From Caulobacter segnis (lineage in GTDB: Bacteria > Pseudomonadota > Alphaproteobacteria > Caulobacterales > Caulobacteraceae): a stretch of 64,000 bases of DNA. Below are positions 16,209 through 24,436 of the stretch, piece by piece. The position numbers and the translations under genes are program-made. Every line of letters starts with the position of its first letter. Within the stretch, counting starts at the first letter, position 1. Where the stretch lies: assembly GCF_003243465.1 (NCBI RefSeq), contig NZ_QFQZ01000005.1:37532-101531 (forward strand), read 5' to 3'. The notes beneath the pieces are model-generated. The model did no database searches. It was given only the letters and a program-made list of their open reading frames with translations, and was not told the origin of the DNA.

Positions 16209-16895
16209 TTAAGCTTGTTCGAGCAAAGCCTTGGAGGTCGGGCCGGCGGGTTCCAGGCGCAACGTGGCCAGATAGCCCCTTACAACCTGCGTGATCTGAC
16301 CGCGCAGGTCGGTCTCCGGCGCATGCCCGCGGTGCGCGCCGGTATATTGCCTGGCGATCATCAGATGGGTCGCGGCGAAAATGGTGCTGGCCGCAAGCCG
16401 TCCGGCCTCGGCGTGCTCCGCCAGGCCATGGGCGCGAGCCGCCCCCGCCAGGCGCGAGGCGATCGCGGCTTCCAGATCGGCGATGACGCCAAGCCCCTCT
16501 TGGCGGTTGGGCGTTGTCGGGGCGCCAAACAGCAACTCGCGCTGGTAGGCCGCGCCGTTGTCGCTGCTTATCCGTCCAAGCTCAAGCAGGGGAGAGACCA
16601 TCTCCATGATCGCCTCGACGGGATCGTCCGCCCCGACGGCGCGCGTCGTTCCCTGGGCCAGCGCCTCGCGCAGTTTGTCGTTGTAGACAAGCAGCAGCAG
16701 TTCGCTTTTGGACGCCGCATACCGGAAGAGCGTACCGACGGCGATGTCTGCCTTCTCGGAAACTTCGTGGGTCGTGACGCCGTCATAGCCTCGGTCTTCG
16801 AACAGGCGCGTCGCGGCCTGGACGATCCGTCGCCGCTTGTCCTGCATGTTCCGGTCGCGCCGGCCCAGAGGCGGCGCGAGGTCGGGCGAACTCAT
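16209..16895 (-). CDS. TetR family regulator, probable repressor of the efflux operon
   Basis: 228 residues. The N-terminal helix-turn-helix domain (about 15-65) contains KRRRIVQAATRLFEDRGYDG and VSEKADIAVGTLFRYAASKS. The C-terminal ligand domain includes HGLAEHAEAGRLAASTIFAA. It precedes the small ORF and the TolC/HlyD/permease genes on the same strand, so it probably represses them and itself. The ligand is unknown. Confidence 0.85.
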   Translation of the reverse strand: MSSPDLAPPLGRRDRNMQDKRRRIVQAATRLFEDRGYDGVTTHEVSEKADIAVGTLFRYAASKSELLLLVYNDKLREALAQGTTRAVGADDPVEAIMEMVSPLLELGRISSDNGAAYQRELLFGAPTTPNRQEGLGVIADLEAAIASRLAGAARAHGLAEHAEAGRLAASTIFAATHLMIARQYTGAHRGHAPETDLRGQITQVVRGYLATLRLEPAGPTSKALLEQA

Positions 16896-16922
16896 GCGCG
16901 AACCCTCAAAAAATGACCATAG

Positions 16923-17162
16923 TCATAAATAAGCGTACTCATAATTTTTGGACGAGTTCAAGCCGCTCCTCGGCGCGCGTGGAAGCGCAGTCCAATTGGT
17001 GAGCAAAGACGATTGCCGTTGCGCCGCCAAGCGTCGCAGTCCTCGATCGTCGTTGCGCTGTCTCATGTCGGCCATCGCCCGATCGCAGTCGTCGATCAGG
17101 TCGGCAATTTTCCGCGCCACGCCGATGGACGTGGCTATACGAACAAATCGTGTCTTTTGCAT
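16923..17162 (-). CDS. Small hypothetical protein, 79 aa
   Basis: From an ATG at 17162 with GGAGGG about 9 bases upstream the frame reads 79 residues, starting MQKTRFVRIATSIGVARKIA and ending SSKNYEYAYL. The first half looks protein-like (charged helix DLIDDCDRAMADMRQRN), the second half less so. It ends 27 bases before the TetR start and could be a short upstream gene. I do not recognise a family. Confidence 0.4.
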   Translation of the reverse strand: MQKTRFVRIATSIGVARKIADLIDDCDRAMADMRQRNDDRGLRRLAAQRQSSLLTNWTALPRAPRSGLNSSKNYEYAYL

Positions 17163-17549
17163 TTTCTCGGTCCCTCCGCCGCAGGAGGTGACCGCCTTCT
17201 CTGAACCGCCTTGATCTACCTCAAATCGCCGACGGGAGCGCTTCAATCTTCAAGGGCGGCGCTCGCGGACGCTCATAGGGCGCTTGGGTAGGGCTCCAGA
17301 GGCCACGCGATCCCGGCGCCGAAAGTCACTGGAGCGCGGCGCATTCCCCGCCTCTCTGGGCGTCGAGCGCTCGATCGCCATCAAGTGCGTATGTCGCGAG
17401 GTCTAGTCAAGGTCGCCCTTTCCGGCCGTCCGGTGGCGGGACGTGATTTTGGTCTCGACCATCCGTCAAATTGGGATATCGTTTGATATCTGGATTCGTC
17501 CTCAATGCTGGCCGGTCCAAGGTTCAGCATGACTGCTGGAGGTTCCGAC
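17163..17549. other. Intergenic region upstream of the oleate hydratase operon
   Basis: No gene is supported in these 387 bases. The last 75 bases hold the candidate TetR operator at 17475-17490. The promoter of the plus-strand operon is presumably here but no clear -35/-10 pair stands out. Confidence 0.5.
17475..17490. promoter_or_regulatory. Candidate TetR operator, GATATC-GTTT-GATATC
   Basis: Two GATATC palindromes separated by GTTT make a 16-base dyad 60 bases before the TetR start codon. A symmetrical site directly upstream of an autoregulated TetR gene is the usual arrangement. The protein that binds it has not been shown. Confidence 0.55.
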
Positions 17550-18173
17550 ATGCCGATTCCGCGAAAGGAAACGCAGCGCCAAACACGCGACCGGCTGATC
17601 GCCGCGGCGCACACCTCGATCGTCGAGGAAGGGGTGTCCGGCATGTCGATCCGCAACATTTGCGGTGCGGCTGGCCACTCTCAAGGCGCCTTCTATTCGA
17701 ACTTCGCCAGCAAGGATGACCTGCTGGTCGAGGTGATGGAGGCGCACATCCACGATGAAGTCGCGCTTTTGCGCGAGTTGGTGCGCGGCTCCGAAAGCGG
17801 CGACATCGAACGGACGCTTCGGCGTCTGGCCGACCGGCTCGCCAATCTGGCCGCCGAACCACAATGGTCGCTTCTTTCGATCGAATTGCAGCTTCACGCT
17901 CGGCGCGACGCCGCCTTCGCCGCCCGACATCAGGCGGGCAAAGCCTCGTGCTACCGGATGTTCGGTGAGCTCGTCGCCGACCTTACCCAGCGGTTCGATC
18001 TGACCCCAGCCCTGCCGCCGTTGCAGGCGGGTATCGGCCTTTACGCCTTGTGGATGGGGCTAGCCGTTCAGGGGCAGGTGGCTGGCGCGATCGGGCGCGA
18101 GGAGATGTTGGTCGCCTTCTTTCGCGCCATGGCGGGCCTGGATGCGCGGGCGCCGGCAGGAGCGCGGCCATGA
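17550..18173 (+). CDS. TetR family regulator of the oleate hydratase operon
   Basis: 207 residues from the ATG at 17550, chosen because TGGAGG lies 7 bases upstream; an ATG at 17505 lacks one. The HTH domain contains TRDRLIAAAHTSIVEEGVSG and AAGHSQGAFYSNFASKDDLL. The C-terminal domain is of the acyl-CoA or fatty-acid sensor size. Its stop overlaps the thioesterase start (ATGA), so it is the first gene of the lipid operon and probably its autorepressor. Confidence 0.85.
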   Translation: MPIPRKETQRQTRDRLIAAAHTSIVEEGVSGMSIRNICGAAGHSQGAFYSNFASKDDLLVEVMEAHIHDEVALLRELVRGSESGDIERTLRRLADRLANLAAEPQWSLLSIELQLHARRDAAFAARHQAGKASCYRMFGELVADLTQRFDLTPALPPLQAGIGLYALWMGLAVQGQVAGAIGREEMLVAFFRAMAGLDARAPAGARP

Positions 18174-18673
18174 CAGGCGCCGTGGTCGCTCGCCGCCGGA
18201 TTGGTTGCGACGCGGCTGGAGCGCCGCTTCTGGGACGCCTTGATCCGCAGCGACGCTTCACCCTCACGTTCTGCGCCCAGGACGAACACATCGATGAACT
18301 GGGCCATGTGAATAACGCCACTTGGGTCGTCTGGATTCAGGAGGCTTCGGTGGCGCATTGGTTCGCCGCAGCCCGACCCGAGGATGCGGATCGCTATGCG
18401 GCCGTGGTGCTCCGGCACGAGGTCGACTATCGCGGCAACGTCCTGGCCGGCGCGCACGTCACTGCGGTCACTTGGCTCGATGGCCCGCCGCGTGGCGCGC
18501 GCTACGCCCGGCGCGTCGAGTTCATCGACGTGCGCGGCCGGTGTCTCGTCGCGGCCCTGTCCCAATGGGCGCTGATCGATAAGGCGACAGGCAAACTGGT
18601 CCGCGTCCCCCGCCAGGTGTCCGCCCCATTTCTCCACGATGCCGCCGAACCCGGGAGCGCTTGCGATGATTGA
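18170..18673 (+). CDS. Acyl-CoA thioesterase, 4HBT hot-dog fold
   Basis: 167 residues. The core resembles YbgC/FadM-like hot-dog thioesterases: HIDELGHVNNATWVVWIQEA, then a VLRHEVDYRGNVLAG strand-helix. It should release free fatty acids from acyl-CoA in the cytoplasm. The start overlaps the TetR stop by 4 bases and its end overlaps the dehydrogenase start by 8. This indicates one transcript and a joint role with the oleate hydratase downstream. Confidence 0.82.
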   Translation: MTGAVVARRRIGCDAAGAPLLGRLDPQRRFTLTFCAQDEHIDELGHVNNATWVVWIQEASVAHWFAAARPEDADRYAAVVLRHEVDYRGNVLAGAHVTAVTWLDGPPRGARYARRVEFIDVRGRCLVAALSQWALIDKATGKLVRVPRQVSAPFLHDAAEPGSACDD

Positions 18674-19517
18674 TATCCAGAAGGTCACCGTGCTGGGCAC
18701 GGGCGTATTGGGCAGCCAAATCGCCTTCCAATCCGCTTTTCGCGGCTTTGACGTTGTCGCCTATGACATCAGCGACGAGGCCCTGGTCCAGGCCCGCTCG
18801 CGTTTGGATGGTCTGGTCGCGACCTATGAGAAGGAGATCCCGCAAGCCGCCGGCGGTAAGGCGGCGCAGGCGCTCGGCCAAATCCGGCTGTCGGCCGATC
18901 TGGCCGACGCGGTAGCACAAGCGGACCTGGTGATCGAGGCTGTGCCGGAGGTTCTGGCGATCAAGCAGCAGACCTACGAGGCGTTGGCTCGGGTCGCGTC
19001 GGACAAGACTATTTTCGCCACCAATTCCTCGACCTTGCTGCCCAGCGCCCTGAAGGATTTCACGGGGCGTCCAGACCGGTTCCTGGCCCTGCATTTCGCC
19101 AACAGCATCTGGAAGTTCAACACCGCCGAGGTGATGGGCACGTCCGACACCGATCCGGTCGTCTTCGATGCGGTGATCAAATTCGCCACCGACATCGGCA
19201 TGGCGCCCATTCCCCTCCGCAAGGAAAAGGCCGGCTACGTCCTCAATTCGTTGCTTGTGCCGTTTCTCAACGCCGCGACGGATCTTGCCGCCGGCGGCTA
19301 CGCCGGTCCCCCCGACATCGACAAGGTCTGGCGGATCGCCACCGGTGCGCCGATGGGCCCGTTCCAGATCTACGACATCATCGGTCTTTCCACGCCCTAC
19401 AACATCCTCTCCCACGGCGACGAGCATGCTCGCTCGCTCGCCGCCTGGCTGAAGGAAAACTACATCGACAAGGGCAAGCTGGGCGTCGCCGCCGGCGAAG
19501 GCTTCTACCGATACTAG
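18666..19517 (+). CDS. 3-hydroxyacyl-CoA dehydrogenase, NAD-binding type
   Basis: 283 residues, the usual length for a short 3-hydroxyacyl-CoA dehydrogenase. The Rossmann motif is VTVLGTGVLGSQIAFQSA (6-23). The active-site region has RFLALHFANSIWKFNTAEVM. The C-terminal 3HCDH domain has KEKAGYVLNSLLVPFLNA. It oxidises a hydroxyacyl-CoA with NAD+. Next to an oleate hydratase the substrate could derive from hydroxylated fatty acids, but that is inference. The start overlaps the thioesterase gene. Confidence 0.87.
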   Translation: MIDIQKVTVLGTGVLGSQIAFQSAFRGFDVVAYDISDEALVQARSRLDGLVATYEKEIPQAAGGKAAQALGQIRLSADLADAVAQADLVIEAVPEVLAIKQQTYEALARVASDKTIFATNSSTLLPSALKDFTGRPDRFLALHFANSIWKFNTAEVMGTSDTDPVVFDAVIKFATDIGMAPIPLRKEKAGYVLNSLLVPFLNAATDLAAGGYAGPPDIDKVWRIATGAPMGPFQIYDIIGLSTPYNILSHGDEHARSLAAWLKENYIDKGKLGVAAGEGFYRY

Positions 19518-19556
19518 TCCCCACAAGATTTTCAGTTCAGCCGAAAGGACTTCGCC

Positions 19557-21323
19557 ATGCACTACAGCAGCGGAAACTATGAGGCCTTTGTCCGTCCGCG
19601 CAAAGCCAAGGACGCCGACAAGAAGTCAGCCTGGTTCGTGGGCGCAGGGCTGGCCGGACTGGCCGGCGCGGCTTTTCTGATCCGCGACGCCGGCGTGGCG
19701 GGCGAGCGGATCACCATCCTGGAGGAACTCGACATTCCGGGCGGCGCGCTCGACGGCCTGGACGTGCCGGAAAAGGGCTTCGTCATTCGCGGCGGGCGCG
19801 AGATGGAGGAGCACTTCGAATGCCTCTGGGATCTTTATCGCTCGATTCCGTCGCTGGAGATCGAGGACGCCAGCGTCCTGGACGAGTTCTACCGGCTCAA
19901 CAAGGACGACCCGAACGTCTCGTTGCAACGCGTCACCCAGAACCAGGGCCAGGACGTTCCCGACAAGGCGCTGCTGACGCTTAACGATCGGGCGCAGAAG
20001 GACCTCATCTCCGTCTTCCTGGCGACGCGCGAGGAGATGGAGAACAAGCGGATCAACGAGGTCTTTGGCGAAGATTTCCTCAAGAGCAACTTCTGGCTCT
20101 ACTGGCGCACGATGTTCGCCTTCGAGGAGTGGCACTCGGCGCTGGAGATGAAGCTTTATCTGCATCGCTTCATCCACCATGTCGGCCATCTCGCCGATTT
20201 CTCCTCGCTCAAGTTCAATCGCTACAATCAGTACGAATCTATGGTCCTTCCGCTGGTCAAATGGCTGAAGGAGCACGGCGTCCAGTTCCGCTACGGTGTC
20301 GAGGTCACCGATGTCGACTTCGATATCCAGGCCGACCGCAAGCAGGCCACGCGCATTCACTGGACGGAGAAGGGCCAGGCCGGCGGCGTCGATCTTGGTC
20401 CCGACGACCTGGTCTTCATCACCATCGGATCTCTGACGGAGAACTCCGACAATGGCGACCACCACACGCCCGCCAAGTTGAAGGACGGCCCGGCGCCGGC
20501 TTGGGATCTTTGGCGTCGCATCGCCGCCAAGGATCCCGCCTTCGGCCGCCCCGACGTTTTCGGCGCCCATATTCCCGAGACCAAGTGGGCCTCCGCGTCG
20601 ATCACCGCGCTGGACCCGCGCATCGCCCAGCAGGTCGAGAAGATCACCAAGCGCAACCCGTTCACCGGCAAGATCGTCTCGGCTGGGATTGTGACGGTCA
20701 AGGACTCCAGCTGGCTGCTCAGCTGGACCGTTCACCGCCAACCGCACTTTAAGAAGCAGCCCAAGGACCAGATGATCGCTTGGTTCTATGCGCTCTTCGT
20801 CGACAAGCCTGGCGATTATGTGAAGAAGCCGATGCAGGACTGCACCGGCGAGGAGATTACCCAGGAATGGCTGTATCACCTCGGCGTGCCGGTCGAGGAC
20901 ATCCCGGAGTTGGCCGCGACCGGCGCCAGGACCGTGCCGGTGATGATGCCTTATATCACCGCCTTCTTCATGCCGCGCCAAGCCGGCGACCGGCCTGACG
21001 TGGTGCCTAAAGGCGCGGTCAACTTCGCCTTCATCGGCCAGTTCGCCGAGTCCAAGCAGCGCGACTGCATCTTCACCACCGAGTACTCGGTGCGTACGCC
21101 CATGGAGGCGGTCTACACCCTGCTGGACGTTGAGCGCGGTGTCCCGGAGGTGTTCAACTCCACCTATGACATCCGCACGCTGTTGGCGGCGATCGGACCG
21201 TTGAGAGACGGTAAGGGCATTGACGTTCCGGGCCCTGCATTCCTGCGCAAGCTGCTGATGAAGAAACTGGAAGGCACAGAGATCGCCGCGCTTCTCGACG
21301 AATTTCATCTGATTTCGGAATAG
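19557..21323 (+). CDS. ohyA: Oleate hydratase (FAD-dependent)
   Basis: 588 residues. The FAD-binding motif FVGAGLAGLAGAAFLIRDAG is near residue 27, followed by ILEELDIPGGALDG and REMEEHFECLWDLYRSIPS, hallmarks of oleate hydratases. The C-terminal region has FAESKQRDCIFTTEYSVRT. The enzyme adds water to the 9-10 double bond of unsaturated fatty acids to give 10-hydroxy acids and is often linked to fatty-acid stress. AAAGGAC lies 8 bases before the ATG. It is the fourth gene of the TetR-led operon, 39 bases after the dehydrogenase gene. Confidence 0.93.
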   Translation: MHYSSGNYEAFVRPRKAKDADKKSAWFVGAGLAGLAGAAFLIRDAGVAGERITILEELDIPGGALDGLDVPEKGFVIRGGREMEEHFECLWDLYRSIPSLEIEDASVLDEFYRLNKDDPNVSLQRVTQNQGQDVPDKALLTLNDRAQKDLISVFLATREEMENKRINEVFGEDFLKSNFWLYWRTMFAFEEWHSALEMKLYLHRFIHHVGHLADFSSLKFNRYNQYESMVLPLVKWLKEHGVQFRYGVEVTDVDFDIQADRKQATRIHWTEKGQAGGVDLGPDDLVFITIGSLTENSDNGDHHTPAKLKDGPAPAWDLWRRIAAKDPAFGRPDVFGAHIPETKWASASITALDPRIAQQVEKITKRNPFTGKIVSAGIVTVKDSSWLLSWTVHRQPHFKKQPKDQMIAWFYALFVDKPGDYVKKPMQDCTGEEITQEWLYHLGVPVEDIPELAATGARTVPVMMPYITAFFMPRQAGDRPDVVPKGAVNFAFIGQFAESKQRDCIFTTEYSVRTPMEAVYTLLDVERGVPEVFNSTYDIRTLLAAIGPLRDGKGIDVPGPAFLRKLLMKKLEGTEIAALLDEFHLISE

Positions 21324-21353
21324 GCAGGACAACAGGCCTTAGGGGAAACGCCA

Positions 21354-22390
21354 ATGGCCGACAGGGATCACGAACGAGGAACGGCGGGCGAAAGCGCGGC
21401 GGCCAGTGGGGGCGCGCACGGCGACGCGGCGCCGCGCCGAGACCGCGTTCGTGATCCGGTCTGCGGCATGATGATAACGCCGTCGGACGCGACCCTTCGA
21501 AGCGACCATGAGGACGTGCGCTATTATTTCTGCTCGACCGGCTGCAAGGCGCGGTTCGATGCCGCCCCTGAATCCTATCGCGCGGCGGCGGGTATCGAGG
21601 GCGATGATGCAGGGTTCGCCAAGCCACATGGAGACCCTGTTCATCCGGGGCGTGACCAGCCAGCCGCCAGTTGTCACCCGCATGGTCCCGCCGACGCCGA
21701 GAAGGCGTCAAGTGCGCAGGGCGCGATCTGGACCTGCCCCATGCATCCGGAAATCCGCCGGAACGGGCCGGGAAGCTGCCCTATCTGCGGCATGGCGTTG
21801 GAGCCGTTGGTGGCGGCGCCCGACACGGGACCGAACCCTGAACTCATCGACATGACGCGGCGCTTCTGGGGCGGGTTTGCGCTCGGGCTGCCTGTGTTTC
21901 TGCTCGAGATGGGGGGGCACATCTTCCCCGGGCTGCACCATCTTGTGCCGATGGGGGTCTCCGTCTGGATCCAGTTGCTCCTGGCGACGCCAGTCGTCCT
22001 ATGGGCGGGATGGCCGTTTTTCGAGCGGGCCTGGGTCTCGCTGGTGAACCGCAGCCCGAACATGTTCACGCTGATCGCCATGGGCGCCGGCGTGCCTGGA
22101 CCTACAGCGTCGTCGCCACGCTGGCGCCGCGGATTTTTCCGCCGGCCTTCCAGACCACCGACGGCATGATCGCCGTCTATTACGAGGCGGCCGCAGTGAT
22201 TGTCGTCCTGGCCCTGCTGGGCCAAGTCCTGGAAATGCGGGCCGGGAGCAGACCTCAGGAGCGATCCGCGCTCTGGTCGATCTGGCCCCGAAAACCGCTC
22301 GCCGGATCGCCGAGGACGGATCGGAAGACGACATCGACACCAAGTTCACCGGCCTCAAGGGCTCGGCCAGCGCCGGCGTCACAAGTTGAA
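21354..22390 (+). pseudogene. Copper-type P1B ATPase, frameshifted and truncated
   Basis: The first 240 codons are open: a YHS-type metal domain (RVRDPVCGMMITPSDATLRS), a heavy-metal-binding domain (CPMHPEIRRNGPGSCPICGM) and the first helices with WPFFERAWVSLVNRSPNMFT. Near 22090 the frame breaks and continues as WTYSVVATLAPRIFPPAF and VVLALLGQVLEMRA in another frame. After about 22250 it shifts again (AIRALVDLAPKTARRIAEDG). The actuator, the DKTG phosphorylation site and the ATP-binding domains are missing. It is a wreck of a CopB-like copper exporter of roughly 800 residues, in the same cargo block as the bufferin operon. Confidence 0.85.
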
Positions 22391-22519
22391 GCGGAAGTAG
22401 AGCCAAACGGCGTGTCTTATGACCTCCGCAGGGAAGCGGTGGCGCTTAAACGACAGTGCTTTCAATCCCAGTCTCCAAGCTAGGAGACAAGGAGGCCGGG
22501 ATGGGGAGACGGTTTGCCG
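22391..22519. other. Right junction of the cargo block
   Basis: This is the sequence between the ATPase remnant and the next small ORF. No repeat, transposase fragment or terminator was identified. The change from decayed cargo to conserved trb genes happens between here and 22.8 kb. Confidence 0.35.
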
Positions 22520-22783
22520 TTAGACTGACAGTGCCTTCGATACCTTGGCATCGAGGTCGATGATGCGCTGGAGATGTCCGAGCAGATTGACCTTTAAGGC
22601 TGCCAGCTCATCACCTTTAGTGCGGCCAGAAAGCACGCCACGCCTCCATTGAACGTCGTGTTTCTGGAGGCGCGCCAAGGGCAGCAATTGGCGCGAGGCC
22701 GCCGTTTCCCTGTCTTTGTACGCCAGGGTACGACGCGCCGATTTGGCTGTTGAGATCGCGTCGAACAGGGTCTTCTTACTCAT
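22520..22783 (-). CDS. Small hypothetical protein, 87 aa, divergent from trbB
   Basis: From an ATG at 22783 the frame reads 87 residues with a coherent, charged, helical composition: MSKKTLFDAISTAKSARRTL, then RLQKHDVQWRRGVLSGRTKG and a leucine-rich tail LKVNLLGHLQRIIDLDAKVS. Its start lies 25 bases from the trbB start on the opposite strand. I do not recognise the family. Composition is less GC-biased than its neighbours. It may be an intact gene picked up with the cargo, or the tail of a larger lost gene. Confidence 0.5.
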   Translation of the reverse strand: MSKKTLFDAISTAKSARRTLAYKDRETAASRQLLPLARLQKHDVQWRRGVLSGRTKGDELAALKVNLLGHLQRIIDLDAKVSKALSV

Positions 22784-22807
22784 CCCCGTAAGCAACGGGG
22801 ACCCGCC

Positions 22808-23761
22808 GTGGACCTTTCCGAAACCGATCTTGGACGCGAGCGCAGCCGCCAGATGCTGCGCACGGCGCTTGGGCCGCTGCTGCTGGCGCGGCTGGAGGAC
22901 CCGGGCGTGGCCGAGGTCATGCTCAACCCCGATGGCCGGGTGTGGATCGACCGGTTCGATGTCGGGCTCGTCGATGCCGAGCTGTCTGTCGGCGCCGCCG
23001 ACGCCGAGCGCATCCTGCGTCTGGTCGCCCACCACGTCGACGCCGAGATCCACGCGGGCCGTCCGCGGCTGTCGGCCGAACTGCCGGGGACCGGCGAGCG
23101 CATAGAAGGCCTGCTGCCGCCGCTGGTGGCCGCCCCGACCTTCTCGATCCGCAAGCCCGCCAGCCTGGTCTTCACCCTGGCCGACTACGTGCGCGCCGGG
23201 GTGATGAGCGAAGCGCAGGGCAGGGTGCTGCGAGACGCCGTGGCCATCCGCGCCAACATCTTGGTCGTGGGGGCCACCTCCAGCGGCAAGACCACCCTGG
23301 TCAATGCGCTCCTGGCCGAGGTGGCCAAGAGCGGTGATCGCGTGATCATCGCCGAGGACCTGCGCGAGCTACAGTGCGCGGCGGAAAACCAGGTCGCCCT
23401 GCGGACGCGCGACGGCGTGGCCAGCCTTTCGGACCTGGTGCGCTCGTCCCTGCGCCTGCGGCCCGACCGGATCGTCATCGGCGAGGTGCGTGGAGCCGAG
23501 GCCCTGGACCTGATCAAGGCCTGGGGCACGGGCCACCCCGGCGGGGTGGGGACGCTTCACGCCGGTTCGGCCCTGGGCGCGTTGCTGCGCTTGGAGCAGT
23601 TGATCCAGGAAGCGGTGGTCATCGTGCCGCGCGGCCTGATCGCCGAAACCATCGACCTTATCGCGGTCCTGCAGGGGCGGGGCCGACAGCGCCGCTTGGC
23701 GGACCTTTCGCGCCTCGACGGCCTCGGGGCCGACGGCGCCTACCAGCTCAGCCCCGCCTGA
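22808..23761 (+). CDS. trbB: TrbB, T4SS ATPase (VirB11-like)
   Basis: 317 residues from a GTG at 22808 with GGGGAC upstream. Walker A is VVGATSSGKTTL (154-165). The Asp box is IAEDLREL, Walker B is RIVIGEVRGAEALDLIKAWG, and a His box is GGVGTLHAGSA. VirB11-type hexamers at the inner face of the membrane drive pilus assembly and DNA transfer. It begins the trb operon. Its usual upstream neighbour, the CopG gene, is separated by the cargo block. Confidence 0.95.
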   Translation: MDLSETDLGRERSRQMLRTALGPLLLARLEDPGVAEVMLNPDGRVWIDRFDVGLVDAELSVGAADAERILRLVAHHVDAEIHAGRPRLSAELPGTGERIEGLLPPLVAAPTFSIRKPASLVFTLADYVRAGVMSEAQGRVLRDAVAIRANILVVGATSSGKTTLVNALLAEVAKSGDRVIIAEDLRELQCAAENQVALRTRDGVASLSDLVRSSLRLRPDRIVIGEVRGAEALDLIKAWGTGHPGGVGTLHAGSALGALLRLEQLIQEAVVIVPRGLIAETIDLIAVLQGRGRQRRLADLSRLDGLGADGAYQLSPA

Positions 23762-23795
23762 GATCTTAGCCCCTAAACCCCCGGAGATTTACTCG

Positions 23796-24167
23796 ATGTC
23801 CACGCGAGAACCCTCGCGCCTGCGCGCACGCCTGCTGTCGGGCTCCATGCTCGACCGACTGGGCCACATCGGGGCCGCCGCGCCCCTGACCATCGCCACC
23901 CTCCTGGCCGCCTCCTCGGCCAAGGCCGCCGGCTCCTCCATGCCCTGGGAAGAGCCCCTGCAACGGATCCTGGAGTCGATCGAGGGACCCGTCGCCAAGA
24001 TCATCGCCGTCATCATCATCATCGTCACGGGCCTGACCCTGGCGTTCGGCGAGACCTCCGGCGGCTCGCGCAAGCTGATCCAGATCGTGTTCGGTCTGTC
24101 GATCGCCTTCGCGGCCAGCTCCTTCTTCCTGTCGTTCTTCAGCTTCGGCGGCGGAGCGCTGGTCTGA
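23796..24167 (+). CDS. trbC: TrbC, conjugative pilin precursor (VirB2-like)
   Basis: 123 residues. A basic start and signal segment (LTIATLLAASSAKAAGS, about 31-47) is followed by two hydrophobic helices (about 68-85 and 95-117) separated by a short loop, the pattern of VirB2/TrbC pilins. In RP4 the pilin is cyclised by the TraF peptidase, which is present here at 203-715. Its stop overlaps the trbD start by one base (TGATG). Confidence 0.92.
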   Translation: MSTREPSRLRARLLSGSMLDRLGHIGAAAPLTIATLLAASSAKAAGSSMPWEEPLQRILESIEGPVAKIIAVIIIIVTGLTLAFGETSGGSRKLIQIVFGLSIAFAASSFFLSFFSFGGGALV

Positions 24168-24433
24168 TGGCCGGCGATCGCGCGATGGGGCTGCCCGCGC
24201 CCGTTCACCGGGCTCTCACCGAGCCGATGCTGCTGGCCGGCGCTCCGCGCGCGATCGCCCTGGTCAACGGCACGCTGGCCGCGGCCCTGGGGGTGGGTCT
24301 TCGGCTGTGGGTGGTTGGCTTGGCCGTCTGGCTGGTCGGCCATGGCCTGGCTGTGTGGGCGGCTCGACGCGACCCCCAGATCTTCGATGTCGGCCGCCGC
24401 CACGTGCGGCTGCCCGCCCACCTGGAGGTCTGA
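24167..24433 (+). CDS. trbD: TrbD, T4SS inner-membrane protein (VirB3-like)
   Basis: 88 residues with two close hydrophobic segments (about 24-40 and 43-64) after a PAPVHRALTEPMLLAGAPRA start, typical of VirB3/TrbD. It anchors the channel and works with the TrbE ATPase. The start overlaps trbC and the next gene begins 3 bases after it. Confidence 0.9.
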   Translation: MAGDRAMGLPAPVHRALTEPMLLAGAPRAIALVNGTLAAALGVGLRLWVVGLAVWLVGHGLAVWAARRDPQIFDVGRRHVRLPAHLEV

Positions 24434-24436
24434 GCC

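Noticed and set aside
19626..21332. 568-codon minus-strand frame
   Set aside because: It is a shadow of the oleate hydratase gene with no recognisable domain.
5895..22800. Target-site duplications or insertion-sequence ends flanking the cargo
   Set aside because: I compared both junctions by eye and found no convincing repeat; the short match TGGCCGAGGTCAT near 5995 and 22909 lies inside trbB coding sequence at the right end and is likely chance.
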